From: Marivivens sp.
GTDB taxonomy: Bacteria; Pseudomonadota; Alphaproteobacteria; Rhodobacterales; Rhodobacteraceae
Length of the DNA stretch: 64,000 bases
Assembly: GCA_024642115.1 (NCBI GenBank)
Contig: JAHEBU010000001.1
Coordinates: 1-64,000 of the forward strand
Direction of reading: 5' to 3'
Both the position numbers and the translations under genes were made by a program. The notes under the pieces were generated by a model. The model was not told the DNA's origin, did not search any database, and saw nothing but the letters and a program-made list of their open reading frames with translations. Below are positions 9,323 to 18,452 of this stretch, in pieces; positions within the stretch are counted from its first letter, which is position 1; each line of letters begins with the position of its first letter.

Positions 9323-9895
9323 TCAGTCATTGTCGGCCAATCCGGCCCCCGCACCGCTGACGCGGCTGGCCTCGGTCGGGGGGGCATAGGTGCGCCCGGC
9401 AAGGGTTGTGAGGGTGGCCAAACCTGCGTGTGACAACGTGGCCCGATGTGTGAGGGGCCGCGGTGGGGTTGCCGGGACCCCAAGGAACCGAACAACGACA
9501 GCGGACTGTGACCAGATCCATGACTCTGGCCAATTGACGACAGACAGATCGTCTTGGGTGGCAAGGGTCACGTCGCCCCGCGACACCCGACCTCCTCCCA
9601 GATCTGCCACGAAGGGCAACAGAAAAACGGGGGCGGCGACCGGTCCCAATTCCACCTCGGTTCCCGGGCGGATCCCGCCGCTCAGATCGACCAGCGCAGC
9701 CCCGACGGCAAACGGACAGCTGGCGGCGGGTTGGACATCGCACAGGTATTCTGCGAGCAGGTCTGCCGCGGGCCCCCCTCGACCCGACAGCCACCGGACA
9801 GCCCTCCCGATCTCTTCGGCCAGACCCCAATCATATCCTGCACCCCGGGCAGCCTTGCGGGCCAGCGCCTCGACCTCGCCCAGCGACCATGTCAT
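9323..9895 (-). CDS. DUF3726 family protein
   Basis: This 190-aa soluble protein begins MTWSLGEVEALARKAARG, the recognisable opening of DUF3726 proteins of Rhodobacterales and related bacteria. The family has no known activity. The middle is Gly/Val/Leu-rich and probably a beta structure. Its ATG overlaps the stop of the 557-aa gene (ATGA), and that gene in turn overlaps the M19 dipeptidase gene, so all three are translationally coupled. About 100 bp separate it from nagK downstream, so a joint transcript with nagKA is possible but not shown. Confidence 0.8.
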   Translation of the reverse strand: MTWSLGEVEALARKAARGAGYDWGLAEEIGRAVRWLSGRGGPAADLLAEYLCDVQPAASCPFAVGAALVDLSGGIRPGTEVELGPVAAPVFLLPFVADLGGGRVSRGDVTLATQDDLSVVNWPESWIWSQSAVVVRFLGVPATPPRPLTHRATLSHAGLATLTTLAGRTYAPPTEASRVSGAGAGLADND

Positions 9896-11565
9896 GCGGG
9901 ATAGGTCCAGTCGTCGGGGTCCATCTGCGCCAGTTCGTCCGGAAAGGGCGCGCCGCCGAACAAGGTGATGCGAACCCAGCGATCGGACCGGGGATCGAAA
10001 TGCTGAGCACCGAAAAAGGCCAGCTTGGCGCGCAAAAGATCAATCGGCAGCATGGCCGCGTCGATCGTGTTGTCGCGCAACTCGGCATAAGGATAGCGTG
10101 CCGCGACCTGAAGGCGGCGGACGGTATGACGATGTTCGGGATGGGCCTGCAAAAGGTCGGCCGTGGTGGCATCCTCGGGCTGGCCATCAAGGTCGGCAAA
10201 CAGACGCGCCGCCTCGCGGCCCGGCGATAACGGCTGTTCGTAAGCCGCCAAAGGCTCGGCAAAGCGGTCGCCCAGTCGCGGCTCCAGCTTTTCCGCCGAG
10301 GTATACCAGACACGGGCCTGTCTGGCAGGATCGGCCCAGTCGATGTCAATCGCCCAGCCGTAGACCTGCCGCAACGCCGCCCTGAGGGCGCCGATGGTCA
10401 TGTCGCCGTCAATCCGGAACGCACCGCCTTCGTCCGCCGACATACAGCAAGCCATGCCGTCGATCAGATCGCCATAGGGTTCCATCATGAGCGCCGCGAG
10501 CGCCTCCTGCCCCTCGACCGACAGCGCCCCTTCGGCCCAAAGCCAAAGGCGGTTCCACGGGGCGACCTGGTCAAGAGCGGCCTCTGACAGGTGGGTGACG
10601 AGCAGATCGAAATCGGCCCGCAACGCGCCGATGCGCGACACCTGAACCGGATGAGACGTGCGCCAAAGGTCCAGATTGTGCCGCGCCCGGTGAACAAGAC
10701 TGCGAAACCTGGCGACATCCTGCGGGGTCGCGTCCGGCAAACGCCGCACTCTTGCCAAAGCTTCTTCACGGGCACCAATCCAGTTGTTCAGCAGAACGGG
10801 GTGATTGATCAGGAATGGGGCCATCCCAAGGCCGGTCGAATTGCCGATCCCGAACCGCCGCCGCAACACAGGGTCTAGCCGGACCGCCGTCACCGACCGC
10901 GCGGCCGCCATATGCTCGACCAGATCCATGACAAACGTGCGGATCAGCCAGACGGTCAGCATCTCGATCTGAAAGGGCGGCAGGAATTCGGGGCGATCAC
11001 AGGTCACCTCGCGGTCCGCAGCACCCAGCTTGCCCGACCCGTAAACTGCTGTGGTGCGCATCAGGTAGCCGACCTCGGCCAACTTGGCCTCCTCAGGCTG
11101 TTCGCCTTTGGCCAGACAATCCACGACATGGTCCCACAACCGCACTGACCGGTTTGCCCGGCTGACCGACAGTTCCCGCTCGCCCACGCGCCCTGCTTCT
11201 TGCAGGGGGATGTTACGCGCCAGTCGGTCGATGTCGGCTGCGTCCGGGATTCCGTCGAACAGGGCAAATGTCGCGTCCCACGCGGTCGCGATCACCCGGT
11301 CAGACCGCTGGTCGGCGGGCAGGTCGTGGGAAAATGCCACCAGCGAATAGGCCCGGTCGGGGGTGTGCATGGTCAGAACTGCATGACCGACACCAGCTGT
11401 ATCGATTTCGAACACGCGCCGCTCATAGCGCCAGCGATCCGCCTTTGCCCGCCGCAGAAGGATGCGCAAAAAGGACAGCCGGTGCTGGTGGGATGCGCCC
11501 AGCCGCGCCAATCGCATGACAACGGCAGGGTCGCGCGGGGCAATCTCGGGGGGCAAATCCTTCAT
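9892..11565 (-). CDS. Uncharacterised 557-aa protein of the dipeptidase/DUF3726 module
   Basis: I recognise no catalytic domain in this long soluble protein. It has no signal peptide or membrane helices and is rich in Arg, Asp, Ala and Trp. A conserved-looking N-terminal region contains RAYSLVAFSHDLPADQRSD (about 79-97) and a central part contains FLPPFQIEMLTVWLIRTFVMDLVEHMA. The gene overlaps both neighbours by ATGA, which points to a complex or a shared pathway with the M19 dipeptidase and the DUF3726 protein. A catabolic or modifying role linked to glycine or N-methylated glycine metabolism is inference from the gcv genes upstream. Confidence 0.8.
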   Translation of the reverse strand: MKDLPPEIAPRDPAVVMRLARLGASHQHRLSFLRILLRRAKADRWRYERRVFEIDTAGVGHAVLTMHTPDRAYSLVAFSHDLPADQRSDRVIATAWDATFALFDGIPDAADIDRLARNIPLQEAGRVGERELSVSRANRSVRLWDHVVDCLAKGEQPEEAKLAEVGYLMRTTAVYGSGKLGAADREVTCDRPEFLPPFQIEMLTVWLIRTFVMDLVEHMAAARSVTAVRLDPVLRRRFGIGNSTGLGMAPFLINHPVLLNNWIGAREEALARVRRLPDATPQDVARFRSLVHRARHNLDLWRTSHPVQVSRIGALRADFDLLVTHLSEAALDQVAPWNRLWLWAEGALSVEGQEALAALMMEPYGDLIDGMACCMSADEGGAFRIDGDMTIGALRAALRQVYGWAIDIDWADPARQARVWYTSAEKLEPRLGDRFAEPLAAYEQPLSPGREAARLFADLDGQPEDATTADLLQAHPEHRHTVRRLQVAARYPYAELRDNTIDAAMLPIDLLRAKLAFFGAQHFDPRSDRWVRITLFGGAPFPDELAQMDPDDWTYPA

Positions 11566-12542
11566 GGGGCGGCTCCAAAACTGCTGTCATAGAACCGCAA
11601 CCAATTGTCGCCCATGATCCCGGCGACTTCGGTGTCAGACAGACCGGTTGCCCGTAACCCTTTGCCCAACCCCGGAAAGTCGGAGTTGTCGCGGAACCAA
11701 TCGGGCATCGGGGGAAAGCCGGGGGCGGCTGCGCTGCCCTCGCCATAGTCCCGCTCCTTGGTCCAGCGGCCCATGCGCATCCAGTCCACCACGCTGTCGG
11801 GCTGATCCTGACACAGGTCCGATCCGATCCCCAGATGGTCGGCCCCGACCTTGTCGGCAGTGCGGGCGATCATCTGACAGAACTCGTCCAGCGTGCAGGC
11901 CGATTTGCCCTTGAGGTGATGGGGGTAGAGCGAAAAGCCCAGCATCCCCCCCGCCGCCGCCAGTTCCCGGATCACCGTGTCGGACTTGTTGCGCAGCGCA
12001 GGCGCCCAAATGGCCGGATTAGCGTGGGTAATGGCGATGGGACGGGTGGAATGCTGGATCGCCTCCAGCGTCGAACGTTCCGCCGAATGGCTCATGTCGA
12101 TGACCATACCCACACGGTTCATCTCGGCCACCACCTGTTTGCCCATGCGGGTCAGGCCGGGGTCCTCGGCCTCGTAGCATCCTGTCGCAAGCAGGGATTG
12201 ATTGTTGTAGCTCAGCTGCATGAACCGCGCGCCAAGGCCGTGCAGGATTTCGACCAGACCGATATCATCCTCGATCGGACTGGGGTTCTGGAAACCGAAA
12301 AAGATGGCGGTGCGCCCCAACGCCTGCGCCCGCCGCACATCATCCCCGGTGCGCCCCAGAAAGATCAGATCGGAAAAGCGCGCGAACCGGTCATTCCACG
12401 CCTCGATATTGAGGACCGTTTCGCGGAACGTCTCGTGATAGGCGATGGTCACATGGACAGCATCCATGCCACCTGCCCGCATTTGGCGAAACACGGTTTC
12501 GGACCAGTTACAGTATTGCAGGTTGTCGATCAGGTATCCCAT
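11562..12542 (-). CDS. M19 (renal dipeptidase-type) metallopeptidase, glycine-module copy
   Basis: This 326-aa member of peptidase family M19 has the conserved blocks FFGFQN, ARFMQLSYNNQ, GCYEAEDPGLTRMGKQVV, MSHSAERST, ITHANP and HLGIGSDL. The FGFQN/GCYE signature resembles the pseudomonad M19 proteins that lie beside dimethylglycine-demethylation genes rather than the classical renal dipeptidase. That resemblance is from memory and was not computed. The usual N-terminal DGHND motif is replaced by LIDNLQYCNW, so metal ligation at that site may differ. It lies 42 bp behind gcvP and is coupled by ATGA to the 557-aa gene. Confidence 0.88.
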   Translation of the reverse strand: MGYLIDNLQYCNWSETVFRQMRAGGMDAVHVTIAYHETFRETVLNIEAWNDRFARFSDLIFLGRTGDDVRRAQALGRTAIFFGFQNPSPIEDDIGLVEILHGLGARFMQLSYNNQSLLATGCYEAEDPGLTRMGKQVVAEMNRVGMVIDMSHSAERSTLEAIQHSTRPIAITHANPAIWAPALRNKSDTVIRELAAAGGMLGFSLYPHHLKGKSACTLDEFCQMIARTADKVGADHLGIGSDLCQDQPDSVVDWMRMGRWTKERDYGEGSAAAPGFPPMPDWFRDNSDFPGLGKGLRATGLSDTEVAGIMGDNWLRFYDSSFGAAP

Positions 12543-12584
12543 GCCTCACCCTAGGCGGCGGGCGGGGCAGCCGACAATGCCCTT

Positions 12585-15434
12585 CTACTCTGCAGCGTCC
12601 ATATACTCCTCCAGCGGCGGGCATGTGCACACGAGGTTGCGGTCGCCATAGACGTTGTCCACCCGATTGACCGGAGCCCAGTATTTGTCCACCCGGAACG
12701 ATCCGGGCGGATGGCAGGCCTCTTTGCGGGAATAGGGATGGGGCCAGTCGCCCATCAGGTCCTCGACAGTGTGGGGGGCATTGTGCAGCGGGTTGTTGTC
12801 GCGCGGCCAGTCGCCTGCGGCCACCTTGTCGATCTCGGCCCGGATCGACAGCATGGCGTCGCAGAACCGGTCAAGCTCGGCCTTGGTTTCGGACTCGGTC
12901 GGTTCGATCATCAGGGTCCCCGCCACAGGCCAGCTCATCGTCGGGGCGTGGAACCCGTTGTCAATCAGGCGCTTGGCGATGTCGTCAACGGTAACTCCCG
13001 CAGTTTCCTCGAACTGGCGAGGGTCGAGGATACATTCGTGGGCGACCCGGCCCTTGCCCCCTTTGAACAGGACCGGAAATGCCTCCTCCAGCCGCTTGGC
13101 GATATAGTTGGCGTTCAGGATGGCCACCTTTGTCGCCTGCGTCAGGCCCTTGCCGCCCATCATCAGGACATAGGCCCAGGAAATCAGCAGGATCGACGCG
13201 GACCCCCAAGGGGCGGCCGACACCGGCCCCGTCACCCCGCCCGTCATCGGATGGCCGGGCAGGTAGGGGGCCAGATGCGCCTTGACCCCGATCGGGCCCA
13301 TGCCGGGGCCGCCGCCACCGTGCGGAATGGCAAAGGTCTTGTGCAGGTTCAGGTGGCTGACATCGCCACCGATCTCGCCCGGTTTCACAAGGCCCACCAT
13401 GGCGTTCATGTTGGCCCCGTCAATGTAGACCTGCCCGCCGTGGTCATGGGTGATCTGGGCGACCTCGCGCACGGTCTCTTCGAACACGCCGTGGGTGGAC
13501 GGATAGGTTATCATGCAGGCGGCCAGCCGGTCGCCCGCCGCCTGCGCCTTGGCCCGGAAATCGGCCACGTCGATATCGCCGTTGGCGGCGGATTTGACGA
13601 CGACCACCTCCATCCCGCACATCTGGGCGCTGGCGGGGTTGGTGCCGTGGGCGCTGACGGGGATCAGGCAGACCTTGCGATCATGGTCACCCCGGGCCGC
13701 ATGATACGCCATGATGGTCAACAGACCCGCGTATTCGCCCTGCGCGCCCGAATTGGGCTGCATCGACAGGGCATCATAGCCGGTGATGGTGCACAGCTTC
13801 TGGCTCAGGTCGGCGATCATCTCCTGATAGCCGGCCGCCTGATCGACGGGGGCAAAGGGATGCATCATCGAAAACTCGGGCCAGGTGATCGGCATCATCT
13901 CGACCGCCGCGTTCAGCTTCATCGTGCAAGAGCCCAGCGGGATCATCGCCCGGTCCAGCGCCAGATCCCGGTCCGACAGGCGGCGCATGTAGCGCATCAT
14001 CTCGGTCTCGGCCCGGTTGAGGTGAAAGATCGGATGGGTGAGGTACTCGGTCGTGCGGCTAAGCGGCTCGGGAATGCGGTATCGGTGGGTCAGATCGTCA
14101 TCCTTCTGATCCAGACCAAAGGCCCGCCAGACCGCCTCAATGGTGCTGCGGCGGGTACGTTCGTCCAGGCTGATGCCAACCTTGGTCGCCCCGACCTTGC
14201 GCAGGTTGATCCCGTTTTCCACGGCCAGTTGCATGACGGCACCCTGCATCGGGCCGACATCGACGGTGATCGTGTCAAAGAACACATCCGGTTCCACGGT
14301 GAACCCTGCCTGTTCCAGCCCACGGGCCAGACGGACGGTCTTGCGATGGATGCGCTGTGCAATGGCTTTCAGGCCAACAGGCCCATGAAATACAGCATAC
14401 ATCGACGCCATGACAGCCAGCAGGGCCTGCGCGGTGCAGACGTTCGACGTCGCCTTTTCGCGGCGGATATGTTGTTCGCGGGTCTGTAGCGACAGGCGCA
14501 GGGCACGGTGGCCGTGACTGTCCACGCTGACGCCCACGATCCGGCCGGGCATTGACCGTTTATAGGCGTCCTTGCAGGCGAAATAGGCGGCATGCGGCCC
14601 ACCGTATCCCAAGGGCACGCCAAAGCGCTGGGTCGATCCCACGGCGATGTCGGCCCCCATTGCACCGGGTTCCTTGAGCAGGGTCAGGGCCAGAGGATCG
14701 GCGGCAACAATACCGATGGCGTTGGCCGCATGAAGGGCCGCGATATGGTTGGTAAAATCGGTCACATGGCCGTAGGTGCCGGGATACTGAAAGATCGCCC
14801 CGAACACCGCGCCCGCGTCCATCTCGGCCGGATCGCCCACGATCACCTCGATCCCCAAGGGGGCGGCGCGGGTCTGCATCACGGCGATGGTCTGGGGATG
14901 GCAATGGTGATCGACAAAGAACGCCGTCGCTTTGGACTTGGCCACGCGCTGTGCCATCGTCATTGCTTCGGCGGCGGCGGTGGATTCGTCCAAGAGGGAT
15001 GCGTTGGCAATCTCCAACCCCGTGAGGTCACAGATCATCGTCTGGTAATTCAGCAAGGCCTCCAGCCGGCCTTGCGAAATCTCAGGCTGATAGGGGGTAT
15101 AGGCGGTGTACCAGGCCGGGTTTTCGAGGATATTGCGCTGAATCGCTGGCGGCGTGACCGTGCCGTAAAACCCCTGCCCGATCAGGCTGTCCATGACCCT
15201 GTTCTTCTTGGCGACCTGTCCCAGAAAATACAAAAGTTCGCCTTCAGACTTGGGCTTGCCGAAATCCAGCGGCTCTGCCTGCCGCAGGTTCGCGGGGATG
15301 GTCTGGGCAATCAGATCGTCCAGACTGGCCGCGCCGACCACCGCCAGCATCTCGTCCATCTCGGCGGGCGAGGGGCCGATGTGGCGACGATTGGCAAAGT
15401 CGTAAGGCAGATAATCGGTTGGCGTGAACGGCAT
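12585..15434 (-). CDS. gcvP: Glycine dehydrogenase (decarboxylating), P-protein
   Basis: This is the 949-aa homodimeric-type P-protein of the glycine cleavage system. It decarboxylates glycine using PLP and passes the aminomethyl group to lipoylated GcvH. The N-terminal and C-terminal halves are both present. The PLP lysine is Lys699 in [19 protein letters not shown], with the Gly-rich loop intact. The start at [20 protein letters not shown] matches the family N-terminus and has a GGGAGA ribosome site nine or so bases upstream; the ATG at 15473 would add 13 unlikely residues. It is the third gene of gcvTHP and probably shares the riboswitch transcript. Confidence 0.97.
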   Translation of the reverse strand: MPFTPTDYLPYDFANRRHIGPSPAEMDEMLAVVGAASLDDLIAQTIPANLRQAEPLDFGKPKSEGELLYFLGQVAKKNRVMDSLIGQGFYGTVTPPAIQRNILENPAWYTAYTPYQPEISQGRLEALLNYQTMICDLTGLEIANASLLDESTAAAEAMTMAQRVAKSKATAFFVDHHCHPQTIAVMQTRAAPLGIEVIVGDPAEMDAGAVFGAIFQYPGTYGHVTDFTNHIAALHAANAIGIVAADPLALTLLKEPGAMGADIAVGSTQRFGVPLGYGGPHAAYFACKDAYKRSMPGRIVGVSVDSHGHRALRLSLQTREQHIRREKATSNVCTAQALLAVMASMYAVFHGPVGLKAIAQRIHRKTVRLARGLEQAGFTVEPDVFFDTITVDVGPMQGAVMQLAVENGINLRKVGATKVGISLDERTRRSTIEAVWRAFGLDQKDDDLTHRYRIPEPLSRTTEYLTHPIFHLNRAETEMMRYMRRLSDRDLALDRAMIPLGSCTMKLNAAVEMMPITWPEFSMMHPFAPVDQAAGYQEMIADLSQKLCTITGYDALSMQPNSGAQGEYAGLLTIMAYHAARGDHDRKVCLIPVSAHGTNPASAQMCGMEVVVVKSAANGDIDVADFRAKAQAAGDRLAACMITYPSTHGVFEETVREVAQITHDHGGQVYIDGANMNAMVGLVKPGEIGGDVSHLNLHKTFAIPHGGGGPGMGPIGVKAHLAPYLPGHPMTGGVTGPVSAAPWGSASILLISWAYVLMMGGKGLTQATKVAILNANYIAKRLEEAFPVLFKGGKGRVAHECILDPRQFEETAGVTVDDIAKRLIDNGFHAPTMSWPVAGTLMIEPTESETKAELDRFCDAMLSIRAEIDKVAAGDWPRDNNPLHNAPHTVEDLMGDWPHPYSRKEACHPPGSFRVDKYWAPVNRVDNVYGDRNLVCTCPPLEEYMDAAE

Positions 15435-15474
15435 CTCTCGTTCTCCCCTTGGTCGGTCGGGCGCAACACCCAAG

Positions 15475-15512
15475 CTTCACTTCACAATAACAACTCCCGC
15501 CGGAGGCTCGCC
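15475..15512 (+). repeat. Dispersed intergenic repeat, copy A (gcvH-gcvP gap)
   Basis: The block reads TTCACTTCACAATAACAA followed by CTCCCGCCGGAGGCTC. The same core CAATAACAACTC with a G+C-rich tail recurs near 39.1, 39.3 and 43.5 kb, and in diverged form at 47.76 kb. It lies inside the gcv operon between gcvH and gcvP, so it is transcribed within that mRNA. Confidence 0.7.
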
Positions 15513-15542
15513 GCCAGGCGAAACCCCGGTCCGGAATGAAGA

Positions 15543-15902
15543 TCAGCCGATGTATTTCTTGTAGGCGGCCTCATCCATCATGTCGTCGAGAACGGACATA
15601 TCCTCGATCTTCATCTTGAAGAACCAGCCGTCCCCGGTCGGGTCGTCATTCACCATGGCCGGGTTGTCGGCCAGCACGTCGTTGACCTCGACAATCTCGC
15701 CGTCCAGCGGCGCGAGGATATCGGACGCCGCCTTGACGCTTTCAATGACGACCACCTCGTCATCCTTGCTGACGGTCATCCCCTCTTCGGGCAGTTCGAC
15801 AAACACGATGTCGCCCAGCTGTTCGCTGGCATGTTCGGTGATGCCCACGACCACCACATCGCCTTCGACGCGCAGCCATTCGTGTTCTTCGGTGAATTTC
15901 AT
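15543..15902 (-). CDS. gcvH: Glycine cleavage system H protein
   Basis: This 119-aa lipoyl carrier shuttles the aminomethyl intermediate between GcvP, GcvT and lipoamide dehydrogenase. The lipoylation lysine is Lys57 in [12 protein letters not shown]. The start is placed at [15 protein letters not shown], the standard N-terminus; a GGAGACC ribosome site precedes it. The longer open frame upstream overlaps gcvT and is not credible. It lies 16 bp after the gcvT stop. Confidence 0.97.
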   Translation of the reverse strand: MKFTEEHEWLRVEGDVVVVGITEHASEQLGDIVFVELPEEGMTVSKDDEVVVIESVKAASDILAPLDGEIVEVNDVLADNPAMVNDDPTGDGWFFKMKIEDMSVLDDMMDEAAYKKYIG

Positions 15903-15918
15903 AAGGGTCTCCTTAGCA

Positions 15919-17052
15919 TTAGCGTTTGAAAGTGGCCTGCCGGAATGGCAGGGCGGTGACAGTGGCGGGCAATCTTTTGCCCCGGACTTCGCCCCAGATC
16001 GGGGTGCCCGGCGTTGCCAACGGGGCTGAAACATAACCCATCGACATCGGGGCCTCGATCGTCGGGCCAAACGCACCAGAGGTGACATGGCCAATGGCCG
16101 ACCCGCCGGTTTCGGCGTCGAACAGGGCTGTCCCCGCCCGCATCGGTGCGCGTCCTTCGGGGCGCAGCCCGATCCGTAGACGGTCCGGCCCGTCTGCCAA
16201 TTGGCGCAAAACTACATCCGCACCCGGAAATCCGCCCGCCCTGTCACCACCTGCCCGCCTTGCCTTCTGGATGGCCCAGGTCAGTGCCGCCTCGACCGGG
16301 GTCGTGGCCGGGTCAAGGTCCGATCCATACAGGCACAGCCCCGCTTCGAGCCGCAGGCTGTCGCGGGCCCCCAGCCCGATGGGAGCCACGTCGGCATGGG
16401 TCAACAACGCCCGCGCCAAAGCTTCGGCCTGATCAGACAGGACCGAGATTTCAAATCCGTCCTCGCCCGTATAGCCCGACCGCGATACCCAAAGCGGGCC
16501 AAAGATGGTGTCGGTGATGATCACGTCCATAAAGCGCATCGCGGCCACATCTGGCGCGATCCCGACCAGTGCGGCCTCGGCCGCCGGGCCCTGCAGGGCC
16601 AATAGGGCGCGGTCGGTCACTTCGACCACCTCGCATCCGTCAGGCAGATGTTTTCTCAAATGGGCCAGATCGGCGGCTTTGCAGGCGGCGTTGACCACCA
16701 CAAACAGGTGATCCCCGCGGTTAGCGATCATCAGGTCATCCAGTATCCCGCCCGCATCATTGGTGAAAAAGCCATAGCGTTGACGACCCGGCGCAAGCCC
16801 CAGCAGATCAACCGGCACCAAAGTCTCGAGCGCCAGTGCGGCATCCGCAACGTCGCCCGATTTCGGACGAAGGATGACCTGACCCATATGCGATACGTCG
16901 AACAACCCGGCCTTTTCCCGGGTCCACAAATGTTCTTGCATCACGCCCATCGGATACTGCACGGGCATCTCGTAACCCGCGAACGGAACCATCCGCGCGC
17001 CCAGTTCCACGTGCAGATCGTACAGCACCGTCCTGTCCAAACCGTCCGTCAT
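15919..17052 (-). CDS. gcvT: Glycine cleavage system aminomethyltransferase, T protein
   Basis: This 377-aa folate-dependent T protein releases ammonia and transfers the one-carbon unit to tetrahydrofolate. Typical segments are [37 protein letters not shown] and [18 protein letters not shown], the last two around the folate site. It is the first gene of gcvTHP and lies 82 bp behind a tandem glycine riboswitch, so glycine should switch the operon on. The GGAGGC ribosome site just before its ATG is a plausible target of the expression platform. Confidence 0.96.
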   Translation of the reverse strand: MTDGLDRTVLYDLHVELGARMVPFAGYEMPVQYPMGVMQEHLWTREKAGLFDVSHMGQVILRPKSGDVADAALALETLVPVDLLGLAPGRQRYGFFTNDAGGILDDLMIANRGDHLFVVVNAACKAADLAHLRKHLPDGCEVVEVTDRALLALQGPAAEAALVGIAPDVAAMRFMDVIITDTIFGPLWVSRSGYTGEDGFEISVLSDQAEALARALLTHADVAPIGLGARDSLRLEAGLCLYGSDLDPATTPVEAALTWAIQKARRAGGDRAGGFPGADVVLRQLADGPDRLRIGLRPEGRAPMRAGTALFDAETGGSAIGHVTSGAFGPTIEAPMSMGYVSAPLATPGTPIWGEVRGKRLPATVTALPFRQATFKR

Positions 17053-17134
17053 GCCGCCTCCTTCAGGGCCGGGCGGAGTGCGATTGACCGATGGTCACAT
17101 GGCATCCGCGCAGGCCGAACCCGCCACCAGATGC

Positions 17135-17292
17135 CCCCTCTGTCCTTGCCCGCAATTGGGCGCCTGAGATCGTTATCCCTTCGGCAGGCCATGCGGCCAT
17201 TCTCCAGAGTGTTCGGTGCAGTGACGGTCCTTGGGCCTGAGAGTTTACCGGGGCGGTTGCTCCTTCGGCACTGGCGAACCAGTTCTCCCGTC
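17135..17292 (-). ncRNA. Tandem glycine riboswitch (two gcvT-type aptamers)
   Basis: On the minus strand, aptamer 1 (about 17292-17223) runs from GACGGGAGAAC through GCCGAAGGAGCAACCGCC and AACTCTCAGGC to GGACCGTC, closing a P1 stem GACGG/CCGTC. Aptamer 2 (about 17210-17137) runs from CTCTGGAGAA through GCCGAAGGGATAACGATC and TCTCAGGCGCC to GGACAGAG, closing CTCTG/CAGAG. These are the conserved bulges of the glycine riboswitch class, and the short linker between them is typical of the cooperative tandem form. gcvT begins 82 bp downstream. The rest of the 310-bp gap holds the promoter side (17293-17362) and the expression platform (17053-17134). I see no clear T-tract terminator, so translational control is more likely. 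Confidence 0.95.
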
Positions 17293-17362
17293 ATGCGAGG
17301 CCTTGGTAGGCGAGGGTCCGGGATCGGTAAAGGGGGAATCTGCATGCGACGGTCTACCTTTG

Positions 17363-18427
17363 TCAGAACCACGTCCGATCCAGCAGACCGATCCAGTTGT
17401 CGCAGGCGATCTTGCGCAAGAGCCGCGCGTCATAACCATGCTCGTGCAGGGCGTCGATCAGGCGGGGTAACCCGGCCGCATCCCCAATCCCCTCTGGCAC
17501 CATCGCCCCGTCAAAGTCCGAACCGAACCCGACATGATCCTCGCCCAAGATGCCGATCAGATGATCCATGTGGCGCAACACCGGGTCCCAGCCCATCTCG
17601 GCCGATTTGCGGCCATCAGGGCGCAGGAACACGGTGGCAAAGTTCAACCCCACCATCCCGCCGCTGTCACGGATCACGCCCAGTTGACGGTCGGTCAGGT
17701 TGCGGCTCGACGGGGTCACCGCATGGGCATTGGAATGGGTGGCCACTAATGGGCGCGTGCTGATCCGGGCCACGTCGTTGAACCCGGCCTCGTTCAGATG
17801 CGACAGGTCGAGCATGATCCCAAGCGTGTTGCACTCGGCCACCAGCGCCTTGCCCGCCTCGGTCAGACCCGGCCCGGTATCGGGCGAGGACGGAAAGGCA
17901 AACGGCACGCCGTGGCCAAAGGCGGTCGGCCTGCTCCAGACCGGCCCCAGCGACCGCAGCCCCGCGGCGTGCCAGACATGCAGCGCGTCCAGATCCGGGC
18001 CGATTGCCTCGGCCCCCTCCATGTGCATGATCCCCGCCACGACGCCCAGCGCAAGGCAGGCGCGGACTTCGGCCACGGTCCGGCAGATCTTGAACTTGCC
18101 CCCGCTCGCGCGTTCCATCCACATCAGATGCCCTGCCATGGCCAGTGCCATCTGTTGCGCCGCGCCCAGCGTAATCGGGTTGGGAAGCGGCAGCGCATAG
18201 GGCGGGGCGTCCATCAACGCGTCATAATCGGTGACCCCCGCGTCCAACGGGCTGGGAATATAGATGGCAAAGAAGCCGCCGGCGAAGCCGCCTGCCTGCA
18301 TCCGTGGCAGGTCCAGGTGCCCCCCGCCCAGCGACCCGTCCCAGATCGCTGCCCGGTCCTGCGGATGGTTGAACAACCGCAGCAGCAGATCGTTGTGACC
18401 GTCAAAGACGGGGAAGATGGCGGACAT
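17363..18427 (-). CDS. M19 dipeptidase (renal dipeptidase family), classical copy
   Basis: This 354-aa family M19 metallodipeptidase has a canonical N-terminal metal motif, FDGHNDLLLRL. Other blocks include MHMEGAEAIG, the central LDLSHLNEAGF, ATHSNAHAV and HVGFGSDFDGAM. It should hydrolyse small dipeptides such as X-Gly or D-amino-acid dipeptides. The start at MSAIFPVFDGHND is favoured by a GGGAGCG ribosome site; the ATG at 18472 would add 15 residues. It lies just upstream of the glycine riboswitch, so it is upstream of and outside the riboswitch-controlled part. A paralogue of a different subgroup lies behind gcvP. Confidence 0.92.
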   Translation of the reverse strand: MSAIFPVFDGHNDLLLRLFNHPQDRAAIWDGSLGGGHLDLPRMQAGGFAGGFFAIYIPSPLDAGVTDYDALMDAPPYALPLPNPITLGAAQQMALAMAGHLMWMERASGGKFKICRTVAEVRACLALGVVAGIMHMEGAEAIGPDLDALHVWHAAGLRSLGPVWSRPTAFGHGVPFAFPSSPDTGPGLTEAGKALVAECNTLGIMLDLSHLNEAGFNDVARISTRPLVATHSNAHAVTPSSRNLTDRQLGVIRDSGGMVGLNFATVFLRPDGRKSAEMGWDPVLRHMDHLIGILGEDHVGFGSDFDGAMVPEGIGDAAGLPRLIDALHEHGYDARLLRKIACDNWIGLLDRTWF

Positions 18428-18452
18428 GAAACGCTCCCTGTTTGCACAGACG

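Noticed and set aside
12711-14489. 592-codon plus-strand open frame opposite gcvP
   Set aside because: It is wholly antisense to gcvP, which has all catalytic motifs; no motif or signal was found in the shadow frame.
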